This document shows positions 27,001 through 35,411 of a DNA stretch of 64,000 nucleotides, one piece after another. A model generated the notes under the pieces. It did not search any database, had not been told where the DNA came from, and saw only the letters and a program-made list of their open reading frames with translations. This DNA is from Ezakiella massiliensis. Its GTDB lineage: Bacteria > Bacillota > Clostridia > Tissierellales > Peptoniphilaceae. Positions within the stretch are counted from its first letter, which is position 1; the number at the start of each line of letters is the position of its first letter. The position numbers and the translations under genes were made by a program. The DNA is taken from the NCBI RefSeq assembly GCF_900120165.1, contig NZ_LT635475.1:1612001-1676000 (forward strand). Reading direction: 5' to 3'.

Positions 27001-27048
27001 GTCCTAATGAAAATCCAAGAACTGGTGGATGTATTTGTGGGACTATAA
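24013..27048 (+). CDS. hsdR: Type I restriction-modification, restriction/translocase subunit
   Basis: A 1011-residue motor-nuclease. The N-terminal HSDR_N nuclease region contains the HVELKKRG segment (PLIHVELKKRGTSM), then a superfamily 2 translocase with Walker A TTGSGKTLTS (about 320), DECH box (about 417, IYDECHRSQFG), motif III FTGTPIF and motif VI AYSRTSRILN. A long helical C-terminal region binds the methyltransferase. ATG 24013 has AAAGGAG upstream; an in-frame ATG at 23998 lies before that ribosome site. All key motifs are present, so the system appears functional. Confidence 0.92.
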   Translation: MADYTRDYMSSYDVAPIAELNNGIILSKFEKNSYVRDQSYQTEAELEAKLIENLMNIGYERLEARTNEALYVNLKKQIERLNHVTFTDEEWARFLVEYIDSPNDGMIEKTRKVQVDHVYDFLFDSGERKNIYIIDKNNIHNNIVQVGNQVHGVGPHNNRYDVTIFVNGLPLIHVELKKRGTSMYTAFEQIHRYVADSFNADNSLYKYVQIFVISNGTFTRYFANTTAKDKNNYEFTCEWADARNNAIRDLEDFTKTFFEKRVILEILTKYCVFDTNNTLLVMRPYQIAATERILWKIKSSYESKKYGRAEAGGFVWHTTGSGKTLTSFKAARLATDLPFIDKVFFIVDRRDLDYQTMKEYQRFDPDSVSGSKNTKALADCIANDNKRIIVTTIQKMNEFVKRNPNSPVYDKQCVLIYDECHRSQFGDAQKNIRRRFKKYYQFGFTGTPIFAENTIKGDTTADVFGAQLHSYVITDAIRDEKVLKFKVDYNNISPEFKDAEKDLSEKEIDQMKNKTLLHHDRIAEITKYILRVFNKKTHRNEHNTLASQRVNGFNAMFAVDSIDAAKLYYNEFKSQQKDLPEEKRLRVATIFSFSPNEAPSTLGDIPDEEFNVSALGSSAKEFLNYVIDDYNKIFNSNFSTDDKQFEDYYRDLSKKVKDGEIDLLIVVGMFLTGFDAPRLNTLFVDKNLRYHGLIQAYSRTSRILNKVKSFGNIVCFRDLEEATKDAIRVFGDKNSVNMILEKSFDEYVHGFEDEETGEVKKGYIEICNEIKEKFPDPSEIIFDADKKEFVRLFNEYLAADNILKNFDEYEDFDKIFTEREVQDMKSVYLSIREGRRGGRDGGGSDDEGVDFSNVEFHIDLIKTDEINLEYILSLILEKTKENENIESIKAEVRRVIRSSIDTRSKEEIVIRFINSTELNSLQTNNDILEAFYNFAKAEKSRSIAKLIEEENLNENAERFISKSIARGFAESTGEELDGIIPPTSRRRGAREKKKEQVLMKIQELVDVFVGL

Positions 27049-27063
27049 GTAAATAAAAAAATA

Positions 27064-27092
27064 AAAAATGGGGCCTTGGCCTCATTTTTTGT
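27064..27092 (+). terminator. Terminator of the hsd operon
   Basis: AAAAATGGGGCC pairs with GGCCTCATTTTTT (one G-T pair). The same TGGGGC/GCCTCA stem recurs at 30689 and 35412. Confidence 0.85.
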
Positions 27093-27214
27093 TATAAAAT
27101 TAATCTATAGCTTTTCTTTTCTTATGAAACTTTTCTATAATGCCTCTAAATCACGATTTTATATTGAATTCATCATTTAAAAGTGCTAAGATTATTCTGT
27201 TTAAAGGAGGTATT

Positions 27215-27871
27215 ATGAATAAGAAATTTATAATCATCGTTGCCCTTATAATGGCTTTTGCCTTTGTAGGATGCAACAAGAAGACAGAAGTTAAAGCCGA
27301 CGTTGAATTATTTGGTCTTTCAAAGACCAACAACATGGTTGTTGACAAGGAAGCAAAGACTATTAAGATTTTTGCTTTAGCAAATGGTAAGTATTTGACA
27401 GAAAGCACCAGACACGGTGTTGTTTCAGATGGCGGTAAGTTCGCTGACAAGGCTGTATTTAGATCTTTTGTTAAACCAGCTGATTTTCACCAAGCTTTGC
27501 TTGATATCGGTGCTGTTGCTGGTAACAATATGACAAAGGATAACGCTGAAACTACTCTTACAGAAGGTTCAGATTTGAAATTGACCTTTACTTGGAAGGA
27601 TCAAGAATCTGGTAAGGATATTAACGAAGTTATCAAGGATTCAAATGGCAATCCAATTCAAATTAGGTTTACAGGTAACCTTGATAATGCTAACGAAAAG
27701 AAAACAGGTTGCATTACCTGCCTAGACTCATGTTTAGTTGGTATTACAAGCAATGCTTCATATCCATACGGCTCAGTTGAAAAGGCTAAGACAGTTGAAT
27801 TCAACGGCAATATGGAAAACTTCCCACTTGATGGTGAACCTGTAGTTATAACTTATGAAATTGTTGAATAA
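27215..27871 (+). CDS. YdjY-domain lipoprotein
   Basis: A 218-residue exported protein with lipobox at Cys20 (AFAFVGC). The mature part (TRHGVVSDGGKFADKAVFRS...ADFHQALLDIGA) matches the YdjY domain, a family of unknown role often next to redox or Fe-S membrane proteins. Three cysteines cluster as CITCLDSC near residue 170. Start ATG 27215 follows AAAGGAGG; longer in-frame starts from 27140 lack a ribosome site. The next membrane-protein gene overlaps its end by 17 bases, so they form a two-gene unit. Confidence 0.8.
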   Translation: MNKKFIIIVALIMAFAFVGCNKKTEVKADVELFGLSKTNNMVVDKEAKTIKIFALANGKYLTESTRHGVVSDGGKFADKAVFRSFVKPADFHQALLDIGAVAGNNMTKDNAETTLTEGSDLKLTFTWKDQESGKDINEVIKDSNGNPIQIRFTGNLDNANEKKTGCITCLDSCLVGITSNASYPYGSVEKAKTVEFNGNMENFPLDGEPVVITYEIVE

Positions 27872-28238
27872 GTTATCAAATTTATATTTAAAACTAACGA
27901 CAGGCCTCTTAGCAGGCCTGTTGCTTTCTGCTATTGGTAGTTTAAGCACTTGGTTGGACATGAGAATCCACGCCAATTTGACGATGATAATCACAATGCT
28001 GGTTGTCGTGGCAGCCTCATATATTTTTAAGTTAAAGTTTACACGGATATTTTTTATAAGTGAGTTGCTGGCTTTAATGTTTGCCTTGATTGCAGGTAAG
28101 TTTGTTCGTTACATTTATGACATGCGGGAAGTTTTGGGCAGAGATGTTTCGATAAAAACAACAAGTACTGTCTTGGCGATTTTGCTAATAGCAGCCAACA
28201 TAATAGGAATAATTAGGTGGAGAAAGGGCATCGATTGA
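27855..28238 (+). CDS. Small integral membrane protein, unknown
   Basis: A 127-residue protein with four predicted helices (about 11-28, 38-56, 62-82 and 102-122). No recognised domain. Its ATG lies inside the end of the YdjY-like gene in another frame, so expression is probably coupled to it and the two may act together at the membrane. A terminator hairpin overlaps its last codons. Confidence 0.65.
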   Translation: MKLLNKLSNLYLKLTTGLLAGLLLSAIGSLSTWLDMRIHANLTMIITMLVVVAASYIFKLKFTRIFFISELLALMFALIAGKFVRYIYDMREVLGRDVSIKTTSTVLAILLIAANIIGIIRWRKGID

Positions 28239-28250
28239 TGCCTTTTTTAT
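28223..28250 (+). terminator. Terminator overlapping the membrane-protein stop codon
   Basis: AAAGGGCATC (28223-28232) pairs with GATGCCTTTT, followed by a T run. The stop codon TGA 28236-28238 lies in the hairpin. Confidence 0.8.
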
Positions 28251-28304
28251 TTGCTCTTGAAGGATGGAAAAATTTGTTGTATTATTGTCTTAAGGAGGAG
28301 TGTT

Positions 28305-28844
28305 ATGTTTCATTTAAATGCAGAGGATTCTTTATTTTTATTTGTAGATTTTCAAGAGAGATTGATGCCGGCTATGGCAGAGTGTGATCGTGTAGTTGCA
28401 AATGCTATCAAGGCAATGGATTTTTGCAAGCTGATGGATATTGAGTATTTATTTACTACTCAATATAAGAGGGGGCTGGGCGATCTAATTGATGGCTTCA
28501 AGGTTTATTCGGATGAGGCCATGGACAAGACTGAGTTTTCTTGTTATGCAAATGCTGATATTAAAAATGCGATTGATGGGAAAAATAAAAAGAATATTAT
28601 TATCATGGGCCAAGAGACTCACGTTTGCGTTTTTCAAACTGCTCGCGATTTAATCGAGGCAGGCTATAAGGTATTTTTGATGGAGGACGCCATTACTTCC
28701 AGAAATCTTTTTAATAAGGAAAGTGGTCTTAGGACCTTGCGCTATATGGGGGCAAATATGGTTAATCTGGAGCTTGTTATCTTTGATATTCTCCACGATT
28801 CCAAAAACCCGGCCTTTAAAGAGGCTCAAGCTTTGATTAAATAG
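28305..28844 (+). CDS. Isochorismatase-family cysteine hydrolase
   Basis: A 179-residue hydrolase. The family's catalytic triad is visible as Asp15 (LFVDFQERLMP), Lys75 (MDKTEFSCY) and Cys108 (GQETHVCVFQTARDL). Relatives cleave isochorismate, nicotinamide or other amides; the substrate here is undetermined. ATG 28305 follows TAAGGAGGAG. It sits 10 bases before the LTA-synthase-like gene, so the two may be cotranscribed without an obvious functional link. Confidence 0.85.
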   Translation: MFHLNAEDSLFLFVDFQERLMPAMAECDRVVANAIKAMDFCKLMDIEYLFTTQYKRGLGDLIDGFKVYSDEAMDKTEFSCYANADIKNAIDGKNKKNIIIMGQETHVCVFQTARDLIEAGYKVFLMEDAITSRNLFNKESGLRTLRYMGANMVNLELVIFDILHDSKNPAFKEAQALIK

Positions 28845-28854
28845 GAGAGAAGGA

Positions 28855-30681
28855 GTGGCTGATTTTTTAAAGAAGATTTTTAACAAGCGGAGGGTCTATG
28901 ATATTTTGCTCATGGCTCTTTTGTCTTTTGTTTTAACTTTGGCAAGTTTTTTATTTATAGACCAGGTGGTGGATTTTTCAATTCCTTTTAAGTTATTGAG
29001 ATCTCCACTTATTTTGCTGATGAATTTTATTCCTATTTTTATTTTGATGGTCCTTATGTATTTTGTCTTTGCCAGCGTGGGCGGGGCTTTTCTTTCGGTT
29101 GGGGCTATAATTTTTATTATGGGCCTTGCCAACCAAAATAAACTTTTTTATAGGGATGACAATTTACGGATTACCGATATTGTTTTAGTGAGAGAAGCTT
29201 TTGGCATGTTAAATACAGGTCTTAAGGTTAAATTTCACAAGCTCTATGTGGTCTTTCCGATTTTTATAAGTGGCCTGGGGCTTTTGCTTTTAAAAGTAGA
29301 TAAGTTTAGATTGGGCAAAAAATCCAGGTGGATTGGAGTTATTGTGACTTTGGCTATAGGGTTTTTATCTTTAAATACTTTTATGACCAAGTGGGACACT
29401 TACTGGAATAATTCCATGGGCCTTTATCATCCATATATTGAAGTGGAGAGGGCCAAGGACCGGGGTATGGTCTATACTTTCTTTTATCATTACAGGGATT
29501 TTTTCTACGAGAAGCCCGATGGCTATGACCAAAAAGAAGTTGAGAAAAAATTGGCGGCTTACAAGGAGTCTTTGCCTGAAAAAGAGGACCAAGTGGATAT
29601 ATTTTTAATCTTGGGAGAATCCTTTGCTGATTTGGAAGAAAAGGGTGCCAAGGTTGACCCGAGTGTTTACGATTCTTTTAGGAAAATTCAAAATCAGTCC
29701 ATAAGTGGGCTTATACAAAATTACACTTACGGGGGCGGGACCATAGAGGCCGAGAGATATATGTATCAGGGGGCCAATAGTTTTCCGCCTTATATTAAAA
29801 ATATTAACACCTTTGTTTGGCTTTTGAAATCACAGGGCTATGCGACCAAGTCTATGCATCCCTTTACAGGAGCTTTTTATAACAGGTTAAATACCAATGG
29901 GTTTTTAGGTTTTGATGAATTTCTTTGTTCGGAAAATTATTTTGACCAATTTTTTGTAAACAAGGATGGGGATTATTTTCCAGATAAATTATTATTCCCA
30001 TTGATTTTAGAAGATTATGCAAATAGGGATAAGGAGAAGAGATATTTTAATTCTATTATCACTATGCAAAACCACACTCCTTATAGTTCTGAGGACAAAA
30101 AGCTTGGCGAGTTTTTGGACCGGGCAAGTTTTACAGGGACTGACGAGGAATACAATATGGCAAACAATTATCTCTACGGGGTCAAAGATACGGCTGACCA
30201 ACTTTTAAATTTTATAGAAAAGTTGAAGGATGAAGACTCTCCAGTCTTGGTGGTTTTTTATGGAGACCATTTGGCCAGGCTTGGTGACGATGGATCGATT
30301 TATGAAAAGATGGGTGTGGATATTGGTTTTGATTCAGCTGAGGGATGGTTAAGTCATTACACAACGCCTTATATTATTTGGGCCAATTCGGCTGCCAGAG
30401 AAAGATTAGGCAAGGATTTTGTTGGGAAAAATCCAACTATGAGCAATTATTATTTATTTGCCTATGCCTTAAATGAACTCGGTTTCAAGACCCCTTTTAT
30501 TCAATATGTGAATGAGAGAAGGCAAGAGTATCCAATTGACGCCTCCTCATATATGAGTGAGAATGGCAAGCTCACTGCAGATCCAAGCCAAAAAGCCTTG
30601 GATGACAAAGCTTTAAATAAGATGATCCAATATTATATGCTCAGCAATTTTTCTTATGAGGACTTGCTTGTAACTAAATAA
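28855..30681 (+). CDS. LTA-synthase-family membrane sulfatase
   Basis: A 608-residue protein starting at GTG 28855. Five N-terminal membrane helices (to about 190) precede an extracytoplasmic sulfatase-like domain (DQVDIFLILGESFADL from about 245). The catalytic Thr is probably residue 296 in YTYGGGTIEAE; DYFPDKLLFP, TMQNHTPY and YGDHLARLG are metal-site or family segments. Such enzymes transfer glycerophosphate from phosphatidylglycerol to lipoteichoic acid or a related glycopolymer. The window does not show whether LTA is the true product. Confidence 0.85.
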   Translation: MADFLKKIFNKRRVYDILLMALLSFVLTLASFLFIDQVVDFSIPFKLLRSPLILLMNFIPIFILMVLMYFVFASVGGAFLSVGAIIFIMGLANQNKLFYRDDNLRITDIVLVREAFGMLNTGLKVKFHKLYVVFPIFISGLGLLLLKVDKFRLGKKSRWIGVIVTLAIGFLSLNTFMTKWDTYWNNSMGLYHPYIEVERAKDRGMVYTFFYHYRDFFYEKPDGYDQKEVEKKLAAYKESLPEKEDQVDIFLILGESFADLEEKGAKVDPSVYDSFRKIQNQSISGLIQNYTYGGGTIEAERYMYQGANSFPPYIKNINTFVWLLKSQGYATKSMHPFTGAFYNRLNTNGFLGFDEFLCSENYFDQFFVNKDGDYFPDKLLFPLILEDYANRDKEKRYFNSIITMQNHTPYSSEDKKLGEFLDRASFTGTDEEYNMANNYLYGVKDTADQLLNFIEKLKDEDSPVLVVFYGDHLARLGDDGSIYEKMGVDIGFDSAEGWLSHYTTPYIIWANSAARERLGKDFVGKNPTMSNYYLFAYALNELGFKTPFIQYVNERRQEYPIDASSYMSENGKLTADPSQKALDDKALNKMIQYYMLSNFSYEDLLVTK

Positions 30682-30688
30682 ATTTTTT

Positions 30689-30716
30689 AAATGGGGCTTG
30701 GGCCTCATTTTTATTT
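30689..30716 (+). terminator. Terminator after the LTA-synthase-like gene
   Basis: AAATGGGGC (30689-30697), loop TTGG, GCCTCATTT (30702-30710), T-rich tail. Confidence 0.8.
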
Positions 30717-30787
30717 GAAAAATTTTTTTAATTTTTTATTAAGTCTTATTATTTTGCGGGTATAAATTTACAAAGGAGATTTAAAAA

Positions 30788-31873
30788 ATGAAAAATAAAT
30801 TTATTATATTAATTTTAGCCCTGGCTATTTTATTTGTTTCATGCCAGGGAAGTTCAAAAGAAAAGCAAGAAAAAATTGCTGACACAAAAACAGAATCAAA
30901 AGAGGCCAAAGAGGATATAAATCCAGAAGATTTATCTACAATTTATTTTGCTGGCGGATGCTTCTGGGGCCTTGAGGCTTATATGGAAAAGCTGTACGGC
31001 GTTTACGATGCTGAGAGCGGCTATGCAAATGGCAAGACCGCAGATCCGACTTACAAGGAAGTATCTACTGGTGAAACTGGCCACGCTGAAACCGTAAAGG
31101 TTTCTTATGATCCAAATAAAATTTCTTTGGATAAGCTCATCCGTTATCTCTTAATGGTAATTGACCCGACATCTGTGAACAAGCAGGGCAATGATATTGG
31201 CAGCCAATATAGGACTGGGATTTATTATGTAGATGAAAAGGACAGGCAGGTAATTGAGGACAGGCTTAAAAAAGAGCAAGAGAAATACGACAAGGAGATT
31301 GTGGTAGAGGTGGAAAGATTGGATAATTTTTATAAAGCCGAAGACTACCACCAAGATTATCTGGACAAAAATCCCGGTGGCTATTGCCACATAGACTTGT
31401 CAAAGGCTGACCAAGTTTTAATTGACGAGGCCGATTACAAGAAGCCGTCAAATGAGGAAATAAAAAAGAATTTGACTGATGAAGAGTACAAGGTTACCCA
31501 AGAAAGTGCAACTGAACCGGCTTTTAATAATGAGTTTTGGGATAATTACAAAAAGGGAATTTACGTCGACATTGTAACGGGTGAGCCACTTTTCTCTTCA
31601 ACGGACAAATTTGATTCGGGTTGTGGCTGGCCATCATTTTCAAAGCCAATTTCTGAAGATGTTGTAAAATATAATACCGATACTTCTTTTAATATGAGGC
31701 GGACTGAAGTAAAGAGCAGGTCGGGCGAGTCACATTTGGGCCACGTTTTCAAAGACGGTCCCAAGGACAAGGGCGGCCTCCGTTATTGCATCAACAGTGC
31801 CTCTCTTAGATTTATTCCCTATGAGGATATGGACAAGGAAGGCTATGGATATTTAAAACACTTAGTTGAATAA
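30788..31873 (+). CDS. msrAB: MsrA-MsrB fusion methionine sulfoxide reductase, lipoprotein
   Basis: A 361-residue exported enzyme with lipobox at Cys19 (LFVSC). MsrA (about 48-205) has catalytic Cys58 in AGGCFWGLE and the ETGHAE segment. MsrB (about 220-358) has CGWPSF and catalytic Cys334 in [11 protein letters not shown]; the zinc-binding CxxC pairs of many MsrB proteins are absent. It repairs both stereoisomers of oxidised methionine in surface proteins. GGAG precedes ATG 30788. Lipidated MsrAB fusions are known as oxidative-defence factors in Gram-positive bacteria. Confidence 0.93.
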   Translation: MKNKFIILILALAILFVSCQGSSKEKQEKIADTKTESKEAKEDINPEDLSTIYFAGGCFWGLEAYMEKLYGVYDAESGYANGKTADPTYKEVSTGETGHAETVKVSYDPNKISLDKLIRYLLMVIDPTSVNKQGNDIGSQYRTGIYYVDEKDRQVIEDRLKKEQEKYDKEIVVEVERLDNFYKAEDYHQDYLDKNPGGYCHIDLSKADQVLIDEADYKKPSNEEIKKNLTDEEYKVTQESATEPAFNNEFWDNYKKGIYVDIVTGEPLFSSTDKFDSGCGWPSFSKPISEDVVKYNTDTSFNMRRTEVKSRSGESHLGHVFKDGPKDKGGLRYCINSASLRFIPYEDMDKEGYGYLKHLVE

Positions 31874-32024
31874 AAAAGTTGTGGCTAATGTAATTAAGAA
31901 ACATAAGGGAGCTAGCTTTTTATTTTTATGTATTTATAGTTTTTATTAGGTTTGATAAAGAAAGTCGTCTAATTTTGGAGCTTTTAAAAGCGTATAATAA
32001 GCATAATATATTATAATCAAAGTT

Positions 32025-32082
32025 TAATTAGCTGTTTAAGCAGGATATAATTAGCTGTATAAGCAGGATATAATTATCTGGA
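32025..32082 (+). repeat. 23-bp tandem repeats
   Basis: TAATTAGCTGT-TTAAGCAGGATA (32025) and TAATTAGCTGT-ATAAGCAGGATA (32048), then a partial third unit from 32071. The array lies about 90-150 bases upstream of the predicted transcription start. Confidence 0.75.
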
Positions 32083-32118
32083 ATTTAGAGTATATTTCTA
32101 ATCCTAGGAAAAATTTCT

Positions 32119-32166
32119 ATCTATGTTGTTATAACAACATAGATTATTGCCGATTGGGTGTATAAT
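32119..32166 (+). promoter_or_regulatory. Crp/Fnr-type operator and promoter
   Basis: ATCTATGTTGTTA and its exact reverse complement form a 26-bp palindrome (32119-32144). An extended -10 (TGTATAAT, hexamer 32161-32166) places transcription start near 32173, so the palindrome centre lies at -41.5. That is the position from which Crp/Fnr proteins activate class II promoters. A related site (GTTGTTATGACAAC) precedes the nearby Crp/Fnr gene. Confidence 0.65.
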
Positions 32167-32499
32167 TAAATAGAAAACTGAATTTGAAACTGAAATTAAA
32201 AATCAGCTTGAAGTAGTTTTGAAATTTTCGCCAGAGATTTTATGATGCATTATGTTTGAAGGCATAATTTGATTTATGTAAAATCAAAAATGACTTTTAA
32301 AAATATAATACAAAGTAGAGCGTGTTTTTATATAAATTCTTATGATTAATTATTTGTGCAAACATAATTTAAATAATGTATGAAATGCAACAGAGTCTGT
32401 TTTTATATCAGACAGCTATTATTTATTATTGATGGGGAGAAAAAATTTAGAAAAATATAGATTAAAAAAATAAAAAAATAAAAAATCAAGGAGGTAAAG

Positions 32500-33954
32500 A
32501 TGAAATATATTGATTTAAATAAGAGTGTTTATGATCTTGTCGGCGAATATCCAGAGCTGATAGATATTATGAGCGAGCTGGGTTTTACAGAGATTAAAAA
32601 GCCTGCCATGTTAAAATCTGTGGGCAGGTTCATGACCATACCCAAGGGGGCCAAGGCTAAGGGGATTGATATGATTGATATTATCCTCGCTTTAAAGAAT
32701 AATGGTTTCACTTTTGATGGACCAAGTGCCGATAAAGGCGCGGAGGAAAATCTTGATCAACAATTAGGCATGCATGTAGATGAAGCAGGTAAAGACGATG
32801 AGGCGACGAGGAGAAAAGAACTGATAAAATCTTATCTTCTAAGGTTGGAAGATGAAAGTCAATTGGAGGATGTGAGGGCAGACTTTGTGAAGAACTTTGA
32901 ATCTGTAGATGCAGCTGAGATTATGGCAGCAGAAGAAGAACTTATCAAAGAGGGAATGCCCGTAAATAAGATTAAAAAACTTTGCGATATACACTCTTCA
33001 CTTTTCCATGGTATGAGTGTTGAGGAAATTCATGGGGCAGGAGCTAATGGCATTAGCCTAGAAGACAAAAGGGCCAATAAAAAAGAATTTGCGGCCTTTT
33101 ATAAAACTATTGTTGGCCACCCTATTTCTACTTTTTTAAAAGAAAACGAATGTGCGGCCAAGATCATTGAAGATTTTCTGGCTGATCCTAGGCCAGAAGT
33201 CTTGGCGGACTTATCCGATTTATCTATCCATTATGCCAAGAAGGGCGATTTGATTTATCCACTTTTAAATGTTAAGTATGGGATGTTTGGTCCATCAAAT
33301 GTTATGTGGACGGTGGATGATGAAATTCGGAATGGTCTTAGAGAGCTTAGAAAATCCTATGATGAGGCCAAAGCTATAGAGGTGGTAAATAGGGCTAAGG
33401 AAATGATTTATAAGGAAGAAAATATTTTATTCCCACTTTGTGCAGCTAACTTTACTGATGAAGATTGGAATGGAATTTATTTTGATTCCAAGGATTATGA
33501 CATGGCCTTTGGCATTGATGACACTTGGGAGGGAACTGTTAAGTCTGAACAAGGAGATATTGATTTTGAAGCCGAAGTCAAGATGCCAGGTGGAGTCTTG
33601 AAGGTAAAAGAGTTAATCGCTCTTTTAAATACCCTGCCACTTGAAATAACATTTGTCGATGCAAATGATATAAATAAATTCTTTAACGAAGTTCCGAAAG
33701 TATTTAAGCGGCCGGCAATGGCTTTGGGTAGGGATGTTTTCTCCTGCCATCCGCCAAAAATTGAGCCAATGGTGCGTGCAATTATTGACGACTTCAAATC
33801 GGGTGCTCGTGACAAGGTTGAGGTCTATATGAATAAAAAAGAAGGAGACTTCCTGGTAACTTACCTGGCCCTTAGGGACAGAGAGGGAACTTATTTGGGC
33901 ACTATGGAGTTAGTGCAAAATATGGATGGAATCAAAAAACACCTGGGCCTTTAG
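32500..33954 (+). CDS. DUF1858-DUF438-hemerythrin-PAS protein
   Basis: A 484-residue soluble protein. Order: DUF1858 (about 1-65, YDLVGEYPELIDIMSELGF), DUF438 helical domain (about 105-170), a hemerythrin-like HHE region (about 185-320, with DIHSSLFHG, VGHPISTF, LSIHYAKKGDLIYP, YKEENILFP) that likely binds a di-iron centre, and a C-terminal PAS-like domain (about 365-484). Such proteins occur in anaerobes near NO/O2-stress genes. AAGGAGG precedes ATG 32500. A Crp/Fnr-type operator at its promoter and a divergent-facing Crp/Fnr gene downstream suggest redox control; ligand sensing is inferred. Confidence 0.85.
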   Translation: MKYIDLNKSVYDLVGEYPELIDIMSELGFTEIKKPAMLKSVGRFMTIPKGAKAKGIDMIDIILALKNNGFTFDGPSADKGAEENLDQQLGMHVDEAGKDDEATRRKELIKSYLLRLEDESQLEDVRADFVKNFESVDAAEIMAAEEELIKEGMPVNKIKKLCDIHSSLFHGMSVEEIHGAGANGISLEDKRANKKEFAAFYKTIVGHPISTFLKENECAAKIIEDFLADPRPEVLADLSDLSIHYAKKGDLIYPLLNVKYGMFGPSNVMWTVDDEIRNGLRELRKSYDEAKAIEVVNRAKEMIYKEENILFPLCAANFTDEDWNGIYFDSKDYDMAFGIDDTWEGTVKSEQGDIDFEAEVKMPGGVLKVKELIALLNTLPLEITFVDANDINKFFNEVPKVFKRPAMALGRDVFSCHPPKIEPMVRAIIDDFKSGARDKVEVYMNKKEGDFLVTYLALRDREGTYLGTMELVQNMDGIKKHLGL

Positions 33955-33999
33955 CTATACAGGCTAAAGATCTTGTAAAAGTGAGAAAATAATTTTAAA

Positions 34000-34075
34000 A
34001 TAAAAATCCCCTTTATGCACTGGGTCTTAAGTCCATTTTTAGATTTAAGGGTCAGTACAAAGGGGATTTTTTATA
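34000..34075. terminator. Large bidirectional terminator hairpin
   Basis: AAAAATCCCCTTT (34002-34014) pairs with AAAGGGGATTTTT (34059-34071). Inside, ACTG/CAGT and CTTAA/TTAAG can pair further. A and T runs on both sides suit termination of the converging hemerythrin and Crp/Fnr genes. Confidence 0.75.
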
Positions 34076-34730
34076 TTTTTTTTAATTCAAAAGAATTTTT
34101 ATAAAAGTCCAAGAGGCCGTCTGCTCTCATTTTGCTGAGTTCATTTGATAGGGCAGATCGGTCTAAATTTAAATAGTCTGACAACTCTTGCCGATTGAAG
34201 GGTATGGAAAAGTGGTTGCTATTATTTATTGTCGCTTGCTCTGATAAGTAGGAGCTGACCCGGTCTCTAATCGACTTTGAACTGGTGTGGATCATCCGGC
34301 TAGAGAAGAGTAAATTTTTTCTGGCGGCAATTCTTATTAAATTTAAGATAAGCTCATTGTGGTAAGGACAAGAATTTTGGCAAGTTGCTACAAGGGCTGA
34401 GAAATCGAAGAAAATAATTTCTGTGTTTTGTGCAGCAATTACATCACAAAGGAGTTCTTTGCCAGGGACGGCTGCATAATTTTCACCAAATATTTCTCCT
34501 GCTTTAACGTGGCCGAAGATTTGTCCCTGCCCCCAGTAGGAAACTACAAAAATATTTACGCCACCACTTAAAACCATGCCAATTTTATTGGTAGTATCGC
34601 CTGTGTGGAGGATAATTTCGTTTTTCTGGTAGGTCTTTTCCTCTGGACTTAGGCAGGGGAGGACTTTTTTTATATCATCTTCACTTAGGCCTTTAAATAA
34701 ATTTGTTTCAGATAAAAATTTATAATCCAT
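34071..34730 (-). CDS. Crp/Fnr-family transcriptional regulator
   Basis: A 219-residue regulator with an N-terminal cyclic-nucleotide-binding-like domain (about 5-125) and a C-terminal winged helix with recognition segment RQELSDYLNLDRSALSNELS. It has five cysteines, including a CxxxC pair (ATCQNSCPYHN), which could serve redox or metal sensing, although this is not the canonical Fnr N-terminal cluster. The gene is convergent with the hemerythrin gene. A site like the hemerythrin palindrome lies between its promoter and ribosome site, consistent with autoregulation. The effector is unknown. Confidence 0.88.
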   Translation of the reverse strand: MDYKFLSETNLFKGLSEDDIKKVLPCLSPEEKTYQKNEIILHTGDTTNKIGMVLSGGVNIFVVSYWGQGQIFGHVKAGEIFGENYAAVPGKELLCDVIAAQNTEIIFFDFSALVATCQNSCPYHNELILNLIRIAARKNLLFSSRMIHTSSKSIRDRVSSYLSEQATINNSNHFSIPFNRQELSDYLNLDRSALSNELSKMRADGLLDFYKNSFELKKI

Positions 34731-34741
34731 TTTTCTCCTTT

Positions 34742-34757
34742 CGTTGTTATGACAACA
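34742..34757 (-). promoter_or_regulatory. Probable autoregulatory Crp/Fnr site
   Basis: CGTTGTTATGACAACA (plus-strand reading) has the TTGT-N4-ACAA core of the 32119 palindrome. It overlaps the 5' end of the regulator's leader, just upstream of its ribosome site, a position suited to repression. Confidence 0.55.
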
Positions 34758-35000
34758 TACTTTATAATTTAGTTTTATTATAATACATATAGGCTAAGAT
34801 TTAAAGAAATTTATTTTTGATAAAATATTTTGGCAAATAATCTGGGTATTATAATTTTTAACAAGAAAGTTTTTAAAGTTTAGAATATTTAAGAAATTGT
34901 TAATAGGAAAGCATTAAAATTATAAAATTAGCAATTTAGCTAATACAATCATTAATCATTTTAAATAAGTTAGGACCTATATAGTTTAGGAGGTGGAAAT

Positions 35001-35360
35001 ATGGCTGGAAAATTACTAATGATAAGGGCCTATGACATAGACGATACCTGCCAAGGCAGGAGAATTTTGGTCGACAGGCTCTGGCCCAGGGGAATTAAAA
35101 AAGAAAGTTTAGAGCCCTTTGAATGGGCAAAAGAAATAACGCCTTCTACACAAATTAGAAAATTTTTTGCTCACAAGGCAGAAAACTTTGAAAAATTTTC
35201 CGAACTTTATTTGGAAGAGCTAGAGGGAAATCCTGAAGCGGCAAAATTTAAAATTCATGTAAAAGATCTCTTAAATGAAGATGATGTGATATTGATTTAT
35301 GCAGCCAAGGATCCAGAGATCAACCATGTACAAGTGTTGAAAAAATTTTTGCAAGAGTAA
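35001..35360 (+). CDS. DUF488 (YeaO-like) protein
   Basis: A 119-residue protein with the family hallmarks ILVDRLWPRGI, APSTQLRK-like ITPSTQIRKFF, FEKFSELYLEEL and LIYAAKDPEINH. Function of DUF488 is not established; genes of this family often lie near stress, nitrite or hemerythrin-like genes, as here. TAGGAGG precedes ATG 35001. Flanked by a 270-base upstream gap with no other gene and a downstream terminator, so it is a single-gene unit. Confidence 0.82.
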   Translation: MAGKLLMIRAYDIDDTCQGRRILVDRLWPRGIKKESLEPFEWAKEITPSTQIRKFFAHKAENFEKFSELYLEELEGNPEAAKFKIHVKDLLNEDDVILIYAAKDPEINHVQVLKKFLQE

Positions 35361-35411
35361 TTTAATAGGAATCATAAATTACTAATAACTTATAAGTTGC
35401 TTTTATAAAAT

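Larger units (their letters stand above)
31874..32499 (+). other. Long intergenic region upstream of the hemerythrin gene
   Basis: This 626-base stretch holds no convincing gene. It contains 23-bp tandem repeats (32025-32082), a 26-bp palindrome (32119-32144), a promoter (TATAAT 32161-32166) and a 327-base untranslated leader with several weak hairpins, for example ATTATG/CATAAT near 32250 and GTCTG/CAGAC near 32395. AAGGAGG at 32490 serves the next gene. Confidence 0.7.
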
